Positions 14,113 through 19,568 of a stretch of DNA of 19,568 bases are shown one piece after another. The DNA is from Nitrospinaceae bacterium. Its GTDB lineage: Bacteria; Nitrospinota; Nitrospinia; Nitrospinales; VA-1. The stretch spans positions 1-19,568 of the forward strand of contig JAJDBI010000317.1 of the NCBI GenBank assembly GCA_029261435.1. The letters run 5' to 3'. How positions within the stretch are numbered: the stretch's first letter is position 1; every line of letters begins with the position of its first letter. The position numbers and the translations under genes are program-made. A model generated the notes under the pieces. It saw only the letters and a program-made list of their open reading frames with translations. It was not told where the DNA came from and did no database searches.

Positions 14113-15633
14113 GTGCTCAATAAAAAAGGTCAAGTCGTATTGGTGGGTGCCGGGCCAGGCGATGAAGATTTGATAACTGTAAAGGGAAAATCCTGGCTGG
14201 AGCGTGCCGATGTGGTGATCTACGATCATTTAGCCAATCAAAACTTAAATCAATACGCCAGACAAGATGCTGAAATAATATACGCTGGGAAAAAATCTGG
14301 AAAGACTACTTTAACTCAGGATCAAATAAATACACTCTTGGTTAAGAAAGCTCGTGAAGGAAAAACAGTAGTTCGGTTAAAGGGGGGAGATCCGTTCATC
14401 TTTGGACGTGGGGGTGAAGAAGCACAAACATTAAATAATGCTGGTGTTCCCTTTACCATCGTCCCCGGAGTGACATCGCCAATAGGTGTTTCAGCCTATG
14501 CTGGTATTCCACTCACTCATCGAGACTTTGCGTCCAGCGTATCCATTATTACCAGTAGCCTTGGGAGCACTAAGGATGACTGTCAAATAGAATGGAATAA
14601 GGTCGCTGCTTGCCCGGGAACCCTGGTTTTTCTGATGGGTGCGCGCAAGTTAAACTTCATCGTTGAAAAATTGATTGAACACGGAAAACCTTCTGATACT
14701 CCAATTGCTGTTATTCAATGGGGGACAACTCCCAGGCAAAAAACCTGGACAGGCACTTTGGATTCTATTAGGAAAATCATCAATAATGAAATGATTAACC
14801 CTCCAGCGCTAACAATAGTTGGGGAAGTGGTCAATTTAAAAAAAACTGTGGATTGGTTTGAACAACTCCCACTTTATGGGAAGACTATTATATTAACCAG
14901 GCCCAGGGACGAATCAGAAGACCTGAAAAATCTCTTCAATGAAAAAGGTGCCTCTTCAATTGACTTCCCAGTTATCAAGAATTGTCCCCCCGATGATTGG
15001 GAACCTCTGGATAAAGCATTAAATAATTTAAATAATTACGATGGGATATTCTTTACAAGTGGAAAAGGTGTCCAATATTTCTTTGATCGCCTGAGGAAAA
15101 AAGCATTAGATGTTCGGGAGCGCAAAGGGTTAGAAATATATGCTCAAGGGACCAAAGCCAAACAAGCATTGGAAAGCTTAGGACTGAAGGTGACACCTAT
15201 CAGCAACTTAACAGATTCAAAAACTCTAAAAAATGACATGGGGAATGAAAATATTGCAGGAAATAGATATTTACTCCCCAGAGTAGCAAATGCGCCTATG
15301 AAACTGCCTGGGTTATTGCTAGAGCTTGGAGCTGTGTCAGACAATATTTCAGTTTATCAAATATCACCTTTAGATACCTGCGACAAAGGTTTTTTAGAAG
15401 GTTTTGAGTCTGGGGAATTTGATGTGATTACTTTCACATCCGCAGAAACAGTTAACAGCTTTTACAAATTAATGCCTGATGACCTGCTTCCGTGTTTAGA
15501 AAAGTCTGTTATTGCCTGTATTGGACCCGCAACAGCCAATGCCGCAAAATCTATAGGTCTCAAAGTGGGGATTGAATCTAAGGATGTTACCTCAGCCGGG
15601 TTGGTAAAAGCTATTGAGCAATATTACTCATAA
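14113..15633 (+). CDS. cobA-hemD: Uroporphyrinogen-III C-methyltransferase / synthase fusion
   Basis: A 506-residue two-domain protein. Residues 1-250 are CobA/SUMT, with VGAGPGD (11-17), VVRLKGGDPFIFGRGGEE (86-103) and VPGVTSPIGVSAYAGIPLTHRD (117-138). It methylates uroporphyrinogen III at C2 and C7 to precorrin-2, using S-adenosylmethionine. From about 254 (GKTIILTRPRDES) to the end is a HemD uroporphyrinogen-III synthase domain, which closes and inverts the tetrapyrrole ring. The fusion channels substrate into the B12 and sirohaem branch, although the HemD activity also feeds haem. The start is GTG at 14113, with ACAGG as a weak ribosome-binding site, 71 bases after cobQ. No terminator separates them. 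It is the last gene of this operon in the window. Confidence 0.95.
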   Translation: MLNKKGQVVLVGAGPGDEDLITVKGKSWLERADVVIYDHLANQNLNQYARQDAEIIYAGKKSGKTTLTQDQINTLLVKKAREGKTVVRLKGGDPFIFGRGGEEAQTLNNAGVPFTIVPGVTSPIGVSAYAGIPLTHRDFASSVSIITSSLGSTKDDCQIEWNKVAACPGTLVFLMGARKLNFIVEKLIEHGKPSDTPIAVIQWGTTPRQKTWTGTLDSIRKIINNEMINPPALTIVGEVVNLKKTVDWFEQLPLYGKTIILTRPRDESEDLKNLFNEKGASSIDFPVIKNCPPDDWEPLDKALNNLNNYDGIFFTSGKGVQYFFDRLRKKALDVRERKGLEIYAQGTKAKQALESLGLKVTPISNLTDSKTLKNDMGNENIAGNRYLLPRVANAPMKLPGLLLELGAVSDNISVYQISPLDTCDKGFLEGFESGEFDVITFTSAETVNSFYKLMPDDLLPCLEKSVIACIGPATANAAKSIGLKVGIESKDVTSAGLVKAIEQYYS

Positions 15634-15769
15634 AACAATAGCGGTAGAGATAGTAAAGGGCAATGAACTGTTTTACTTGAGGTTTTATAAGGACTTTTTT
15701 AAAAAGGAGGCAGTTTATTCTTGAATAAAATCATAAACCATCTAATAATGCACACAGAATATTGTAAGA
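15634..15769 (+). other. Intergenic region after cobA-hemD, with orphan Shine-Dalgarno
   Basis: A weak six-base-pair hairpin (AGTAAA 15652-15657 with TTTACT 15672-15677) lies after the stop, and a T-rich stretch follows at 15695-15700; this could be a poor terminator. AAAAAGGAGG at 15701-15710 is a near-perfect ribosome-binding site. It is followed only by a 20-codon frame from TTG at 15721, ending in TAA at 15781-15783. This could be a leader peptide or a gene remnant. The promoter for the next riboswitch overlaps it. Confidence 0.4.
15721..15749 (+). promoter_or_regulatory. Candidate promoter for the beta-propeller/cbi operon
   Basis: TTGAAT (15721-15726) and TAATAAT (15743-15749) with 16-17 base spacing give a moderate sigma70 match. 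The TAATAAT -10 region resembles that of the duplicate riboswitch near 9360. A start near 15755 would place the riboswitch at the 5' end of the transcript. Confidence 0.5.
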
Positions 15770-15926
15770 CTAGGTTTCTCTAATAGAGAATGAAAAGGGA
15801 AGGTTGTGAAACTCAACCACGGTCCCGCCGCTGTGAGCGTGACGAAATCTGCATAAAAGCCACTGACGTTTGACCGTTGGGAAGGTGCAGAAAGTAGGAT
15901 GAACGCGAGTCAGAAGACCTGCCTGG
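15770..15926 (+). ncRNA. Cobalamin riboswitch, beta-propeller/cbiX/cbiC/cbiD operon
   Basis: This plus-strand class I cobalamin riboswitch is closely related to the minus-strand one. It shows the same core (15796-15852 is identical), then GCCACTGACG, TTGGGAAGGTGCAGA and the B12 box AGTCAGAAGACCTGCC (15908-15923). P1 can form from CTAGG (15770-15774) and CCTGG (15922-15926) with one G-U. An intrinsic terminator follows at 16000-16036, so B12 should stop transcription of the downstream genes. Confidence 0.95.
15796..15852 (+). repeat. 57-base perfect inverted repeat (riboswitch core), copy B
   Basis: Identical in sequence to the minus strand of 9244-9300. The two copies face outward and flank the whole btuFDC-cobQ-cobA/hemD segment, about 6.5 kb apart. 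Similarity continues, with differences, through the B12 box and again across the expression platform. Confidence 0.9.
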
Positions 15927-15969
15927 AGCAATAAATATTACCTTTTAATTATATAAGGTAAGTCAGTTT

Positions 15970-16001
15970 GGTTGACCAAGTAAATCAGGGTGCCGTCAAC
16001 C
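15970..16001 (+). promoter_or_regulatory. Candidate antiterminator hairpin, propeller leader
   Basis: GGTTGAC (15970-15976) pairs perfectly with GTCAACC (15995-16001) around an 18-base loop. The 3' arm takes the first bases of the terminator stem, so the structures exclude each other. The loop matches the minus-strand counterpart (9102-9119) at 15 of 18 positions. Confidence 0.55.
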
Positions 16002-16036
16002 TCAGTCCTCAATAGGGAGGAGTGAGGTTTTTTTTT
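16000..16036 (+). terminator. Riboswitch-linked intrinsic terminator before the propeller gene
   Basis: Arms 16000-16010 and 16017-16027 form an 11-base-pair stem with one G-G mismatch and a six-base loop, followed by nine T (16028-16036). It stands 90 bases before the ATG at 16126, and is the same design as the element at 9061-9096. Confidence 0.9.
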
Positions 16037-16125
16037 ACCCTTCGTTTAATCATATAGTTTTAGACAGTATTATAAATATCAATAATTTGGCCAATTCATT
16101 TCAAAATTTAATGAGAGGTTTCGCC

Positions 16126-17316
16126 ATGAAAAAAATTGTAGCCCTTTTTTGCCTAGTTTCCTTTCTTAGTCCAGCAAGTCTTTTTGCTTTTGACTGGAAA
16201 AATCATGACCTGTCCCATTTAGTTGTAGTCACCAACCGGGATGCCGATGAATTAACCATAATCGATATGACAAAAGATGAGGTCATTGGCAAACAAAAGG
16301 TAGCCATGAACAGCCAGGCTCATATGACAGCATTTTCTCCGGATGGAAAAAAGCTGGCCATTGCAGCCACAGCAAATAATAAAGTTGCGGTTCTCGACCT
16401 GAGCAATAATGAATTGAAGGAAATTACTGTTGGATCCGGTCCCGAGCACATGGATATAAGTAAAGACAATAGATGGCTGTATGTAGGTAATATTGAAGGG
16501 GGAACAGTTTCGGCGATAGATTTAGATCAGAATCGCGAAGTTGCCCGTTTGAAAGGTTTTCTTGAGCCTCATGGAGCCACTATATTATCCTCGGGCAACA
16601 AAGTTTATATCCCCAACCGGGGAGCCCAGTTAGTAGGAATGATCAATAATGCCGACCATTTTTCCACCAATGATATTCAGGTTGGATCTCTTGCAGGTCT
16701 GGCATCTTTTGGCAGCGATAAAGCCGGGGCCGCCATGCACCGAGAGCGTTCCATTCCGACCAGAGGAGTGGCAAATGTTACTCTAACGCAAGATGAAAAA
16801 TTCGCTTATATTGCCACTGGCGATGCAAACTCTGTGACTGTTCTGGACACTGCAACTGACCAGATCATCCGCACCATTCCTGTAGGTTTGGATCCATGGA
16901 GAGCGTACGCATCTCCGGACGGGAAATATATGGTTGTCCCCAACAATGGCGATCAAACGATTTCGGTTATAGACGCACAATCACATTCGCTGGTTGCTAC
17001 ACTCCCCGGGGGAACAGATATGACGGGTGTGAATTTTGGCAATAACAAGGGATACGTTGTAAGCCGAGGATCAAGCACAGTTTTCGTGTACGATTTTTCC
17101 AAGCTTTTAAAGATCGGCCAACTGGATATGGGTAAAGGAGCCCGACTTGAAACTGCAAGCACATCCCCTGCTGGCACTAAAGTTTATGTTGCATCTTCAT
17201 CTGACAATTCTCTTTATGTGATTGACGTTGAATCGGACCGTGTCAAGCAAATCAAAGATGTCGGTAATTTTCCGTGGGGTGTCAGCATCTTCAAAGGGCA
17301 AAACTATTGTCACTGA
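16126..17316 (+). CDS. Secreted YVTN-type beta-propeller protein under B12 control
   Basis: The start is ATG 16126, preceded by GAGAGG at seven bases; the longer TTG frame from 16087 lacks support. The 396-residue product has a type I signal peptide (MKKIVALFCLVSFLSPASLFA) with no lipobox cysteine, so it is periplasmic or exported. About six or seven blades of roughly 42 residues follow. Each has the form P-x-(H/W)-...-SPDGK...Y(V/I)A...N.V.V.D, for example GPEHMDISKDNRWLYVGN and GLDPWRAYASPDGKYMVVPN. His66, His108 and His149 fall at nearly the same blade position in three successive blades, and could line the central pore as ligands. Family YVTN proteins are functionally diverse. Bacteroides BtuG is a beta-propeller that binds cobalamin, and NirF-like propellers bind tetrapyrroles. 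A corrinoid or cobalt-binding role is inferred from the riboswitch and neighbours. Confidence 0.85.
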   Translation: MKKIVALFCLVSFLSPASLFAFDWKNHDLSHLVVVTNRDADELTIIDMTKDEVIGKQKVAMNSQAHMTAFSPDGKKLAIAATANNKVAVLDLSNNELKEITVGSGPEHMDISKDNRWLYVGNIEGGTVSAIDLDQNREVARLKGFLEPHGATILSSGNKVYIPNRGAQLVGMINNADHFSTNDIQVGSLAGLASFGSDKAGAAMHRERSIPTRGVANVTLTQDEKFAYIATGDANSVTVLDTATDQIIRTIPVGLDPWRAYASPDGKYMVVPNNGDQTISVIDAQSHSLVATLPGGTDMTGVNFGNNKGYVVSRGSSTVFVYDFSKLLKIGQLDMGKGARLETASTSPAGTKVYVASSSDNSLYVIDVESDRVKQIKDVGNFPWGVSIFKGQNYCH

Positions 17317-17357
17317 TTGAGAGGTCCATTTTGGGCTGATCTAATCTGGTTTATGCA

Positions 17358-17376
17358 GAATGGGAGCCCCCCATTC
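17358..17376 (+). other. Short hairpin between the propeller gene and cbiX
   Basis: GAATGGG (17358-17364) and CCCATTC (17370-17376) form a perfect seven-base-pair stem with a five-base loop. No T run follows, so it is unlikely to terminate. It may stabilise or punctuate the transcript. No promoter is evident in this 81-base gap. Confidence 0.4.
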
Positions 17377-17397
17377 GGATACTGTCTACTCAGGTAA

Positions 17398-18363
17398 ATG
17401 AAAATGAATGAAACTACAGCCCTGCCAGACGACTACGCCATTTGTATCGCAGGTCATGGAAGTCGCGATAAGGAAGGTATACAAGAATTTCTCACCTTGT
17501 CTTCCAAGTTCAAGGAAAGAGAATCTAGTAGGATTGTAGAATGCGGCTTTTTAGAATTTGCCAAACCTACAATCGATGAAGCTATTGGCAAATGCGCTCA
17601 GGATGGAATCAACAACATTGTTGTGATTCCTGGTGTATTGATGGCCGCAGGCCACGCGAAAAATGATATGCCAAGCGAGGTCCTGTCCATGGCTCGAAAG
17701 TTTCCAGCTCTGAACATTCAGTACGGTCGCCCTCTGGACCTTCATCCAAAGGTGCTAAAAGTTTGCTCTGACCGCATTGAATCAGTAGAGGACTCATCTG
17801 CAAAAACCACCCCTCGCACCGATACCTTGCTCATGACAGTGGGAAGAGGTAGCAGCGACCCTGACTCCAATTCCAATATTGCGAAAGTCTCCAGAATGTT
17901 ATGGGAAGGAATGGGGTTTGGCTGGGCAGAAACGAGCTTCATTGGAGTTACCCAGCCTCTATTACCCGAGGCATTGGAAAATGTCGTAAAAATGGGATTC
18001 AAGCGGATTATTATCTTCCCTTACTTCCTGTTCACAGGGATATTGGTAAAAAGGATCTTTTCTATCACCGATGATTTCCAAAAAAAATACCCGGATACTG
18101 AATTTCTAAAAGCCCCCTATCTCAACTATGATGATTTGATCATCGATGTATTTATGGAAAGGGCCAGAGAGATTCCATTTGGCCTCCAAAATATGAATTG
18201 TCAGCTTTGTAAATACCGGGAACAGGTAGTGGGATTCGAGGATCAGGTCGGACAACCTCAGGCAGGTCACCATCATCATGTCCGAGGAATAGATGGTCAC
18301 CATGGTTTGGAACATGAACATGATCATCACCATACACATGATCATTCAGACCATGAGAAATAA
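17398..18363 (+). CDS. cbiX: Sirohydrochlorin cobaltochelatase, long CbiX
   Basis: A 321-residue CbiX of the two-domain long type, which inserts cobalt into sirohydrochlorin early in the anaerobic-type B12 pathway. The N-domain has AGHGSRD (18-24) with His20, and GVLMAAGHAKND with His86, the expected metal ligands. The C-domain repeats the fold, but its equivalent of HGSRD is GRGSSDP (149-155), with Arg replacing His, so catalysis should reside in the N-domain. MNCQLC (266-271) is the MXCXXC motif known from Bacillus megaterium CbiX as an iron-sulphur site. The tail (291-319) holds 14 histidines, likely for cobalt or nickel storage. ATG 17398 sits very close to AGG; ATG 17404 is an equally likely start. 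Probably cotranscribed with the propeller. Confidence 0.95.
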   Translation: MKMNETTALPDDYAICIAGHGSRDKEGIQEFLTLSSKFKERESSRIVECGFLEFAKPTIDEAIGKCAQDGINNIVVIPGVLMAAGHAKNDMPSEVLSMARKFPALNIQYGRPLDLHPKVLKVCSDRIESVEDSSAKTTPRTDTLLMTVGRGSSDPDSNSNIAKVSRMLWEGMGFGWAETSFIGVTQPLLPEALENVVKMGFKRIIIFPYFLFTGILVKRIFSITDDFQKKYPDTEFLKAPYLNYDDLIIDVFMERAREIPFGLQNMNCQLCKYREQVVGFEDQVGQPQAGHHHHVRGIDGHHGLEHEHDHHHTHDHSDHEK

Positions 18364-18392
18364 ACAGATTCATTAAGAAATGAGATAGCTTG

Positions 18393-19031
18393 ATGCCCCC
18401 CTACCAACCCCACCCCATTGAACAAAAAAGCTATGAAATCATAGATGGGTTAATGGATTTTTCTCCCTACCCCGATTCCCACTCTGAGATTTTTAAGCGT
18501 GTCATTCACACAACCGGGGACACCGAATTCATCAGGGGCTTCAAAATCTCTGAGAATGCCATTCATTCCGCCGTTCAGGCCATTTCCAATGAAGCCCTTA
18601 TTTGGACAGATGTGACCATGGTGCAGACGGGTTTAAAAAGAGCTCTTCTGAAAGAACTGAATCTGAAAACCTGCTGTATGATTCATGATCCGGAGACATT
18701 TCAAAAAGCTGAAAAGGAAAACACTACGAGAGCTGTAGCGGGTTTGAGACGTTTCCTGGAAAATGAAACCGACTCCCCAAAAATTCTTGTTATCGGTGAT
18801 GCTCCCACAGCGCTACAAGAAGCAGTTGATCGCGCTTTGAATAACCAACTCAATGCAGAATTGATAATTGGTATCCCAGTGGGTTTTGTGGGAACAGAAT
18901 CCAGCAAAAACTCATTGAGTCAGCAAAATATAATCCCATACATCACCAATGAGGGGACTCGTGGAGGCTCCACAGTTGCGGCATCAATTTTTAACGCCTT
19001 AATGATCTGGACGCTCAAGGAAATGGCTTGA
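18393..19031 (+). CDS. cbiC: Cobalt-precorrin-8 methylmutase
   Basis: A 212-residue CbiC/CobH enzyme. It moves the C11 methyl group to C12 and so makes (cobalt-)hydrogenobyrinic or cobyrinic acid. Conserved elements, numbered from this start, are IFKRVIHTTGD with catalytic His39, TDVTMVQTGL, VIGDAPTAL (133-141), GIPVGFVG (160-167) and the C-terminal GTRGGSTVAASI (188-199). A TTG directly before the ATG at 18393 gives a one-residue longer frame, but ATG is preferred. It starts 29 bases after cbiX with a weak ribosome-binding site, and precedes cbiD by 17 bases. Cytoplasmic. Confidence 0.95.
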   Translation: MPPYQPHPIEQKSYEIIDGLMDFSPYPDSHSEIFKRVIHTTGDTEFIRGFKISENAIHSAVQAISNEALIWTDVTMVQTGLKRALLKELNLKTCCMIHDPETFQKAEKENTTRAVAGLRRFLENETDSPKILVIGDAPTALQEAVDRALNNQLNAELIIGIPVGFVGTESSKNSLSQQNIIPYITNEGTRGGSTVAASIFNALMIWTLKEMA

Positions 19032-19048
19032 CCTTGCAGGAGAATGGA

Positions 19049-19568
19049 ATGTCAGCCTCTTTTATTGATTTATCCATTCCAGCTTCAAATGGGATGATTC
19101 GAGGTTTCACTACGGGGAGCTGTGCTACTGCAGCAGCCAAACTGGCCCTGAGTTTCTTGATTTTCAATTCTGAAAACTACCAAGTGGTCATTGAGTTGCC
19201 CTCGGGAGAAAACCTGCAGGTTCCTGTAAACTTTTGTCGCAAAACAGACTATGGGGCAAAAGCACAGGTAACAAAAGACGCAGGCGATGATCCTGATGTT
19301 ACCGATAAATGTAAGGTAGAGGTAGAAATACGACCTAATAAGAAAAATAATGGGATTCATTTTTTTGCAGGAGGTGGAGTCGGAACTATTACCGAAGATG
19401 GGCTCCAAATCCCCAAGGGAGAACCTGCCATCAATCCTGCCCCCAGAAAAATGATTCAGAAAAATTTGGAGCAGATTCTCAAAAATGCACCTGACTCATG
19501 GAAAAATTGCGGATGGGATGTAGTGGTCAGTGTTCTCAATGGAGAACAAATTGCTTTAAAAACCTATA
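19049..19568 (+). CDS. cbiD: Cobalt-precorrin-5B C1-methyltransferase (C-terminus missing)
   Basis: The frame is open to the window end and gives the first 173 residues. ATG 19049 is chosen because GCAGGAGA (19036-19043) lies five bases upstream and the family start follows. IRGFTTGSCATAAAKLAL is the CbiD signature. FAGGGVGTITEDGLQIPKGE, followed by PAINPAPRKMI, matches the conserved central block. CbiD methylates C1 during ring contraction using S-adenosylmethionine, and is specific to the early-cobalt (anaerobic-type) pathway, agreeing with CbiX. The remaining pathway genes probably lie beyond the window. Confidence 0.95.
   Translation, partial: MSASFIDLSIPASNGMIRGFTTGSCATAAAKLALSFLIFNSENYQVVIELPSGENLQVPVNFCRKTDYGAKAQVTKDAGDDPDVTDKCKVEVEIRPNKKNNGIHFFAGGGVGTITEDGLQIPKGEPAINPAPRKMIQKNLEQILKNAPDSWKNCGWDVVVSVLNGEQIALKTY

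Noticed and set aside
9244..15852. Inverted 57-base repeats as ends of a composite transposon
   Set aside because: The repeats are the functional cores of two cobalamin riboswitches. No transposase, target-site duplication or IS-like ends are seen.
16126..17316. Naming the propeller nirF, nirN or btuG
   Set aside because: No haem d1 genes are present, and the protein lacks the lipobox of BtuG. Shared fold and context are not enough to give a name.
1..19568. CRISPR arrays, tRNA or rRNA genes, prophage or integrase
   Set aside because: No regularly spaced repeats, tRNA-like cloverleaf sequences, rRNA segments or recombinase motifs were noticed on either strand by eye.

Overview
The window comes from a Gram-negative (diderm) bacterium. 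It encodes a TonB-dependent outer-membrane receptor, periplasmic-type signal peptides and a lipopolysaccharide-type glycosyltransferase. The phylum cannot be fixed from sequence alone. Moderate GC, a deltaproteobacterial-style MinD-like ATPase and the early-cobalt B12 genes would fit a Nitrospinota- or Desulfobacterota-like lineage, but this is a guess.

Left part (1-5409), housekeeping and surface genes. A truncated family 2 glycosyltransferase lies on the minus strand. Plus-strand genes follow: a possible 46-residue ORF, a membrane-anchored very acidic protein of unknown function, a MinD/ParA-like ATPase, a CCA-adding/poly(A) polymerase-type nucleotidyltransferase, and a small serine hydrolase that overlaps it by 4 bases.

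Right part (5423-19568), a cobalamin regulon organised by three cobalamin riboswitches. (1) A minus-strand unit: riboswitch, intrinsic terminator, a siderophore-type TonB-dependent receptor and a four-helix PepSY membrane protein. (2) A divergent plus-strand unit: a riboswitch with no U-tract terminator, then btuF-btuD-btuC, cobyric acid synthase and a CobA-HemD fusion. (3) A second plus-strand unit: riboswitch, intrinsic terminator, a secreted YVTN-type beta-propeller, CbiX, CbiC and the start of CbiD, which runs off the window. Together these would import a corrinoid or cobalt chelate across both membranes and build the corrin ring by the early-cobalt (anaerobic-type) route: uroporphyrinogen III to precorrin-2 (CobA), cobalt insertion (CbiX), ring contraction and methylation steps (CbiD, CbiC), and late amidation (CobQ/CbiP).

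Most interesting points. Riboswitches 1 and 3 are inverted copies sharing a 57-base perfect match. Their expression platforms share an antiterminator hairpin with an 18-base loop and an apparent compensatory base-pair change. The beta-propeller heading the biosynthetic operon, and the PepSY protein behind the receptor, are not standard B12 genes. They are candidates for an undescribed extracytoplasmic corrinoid or cobalt handling module.
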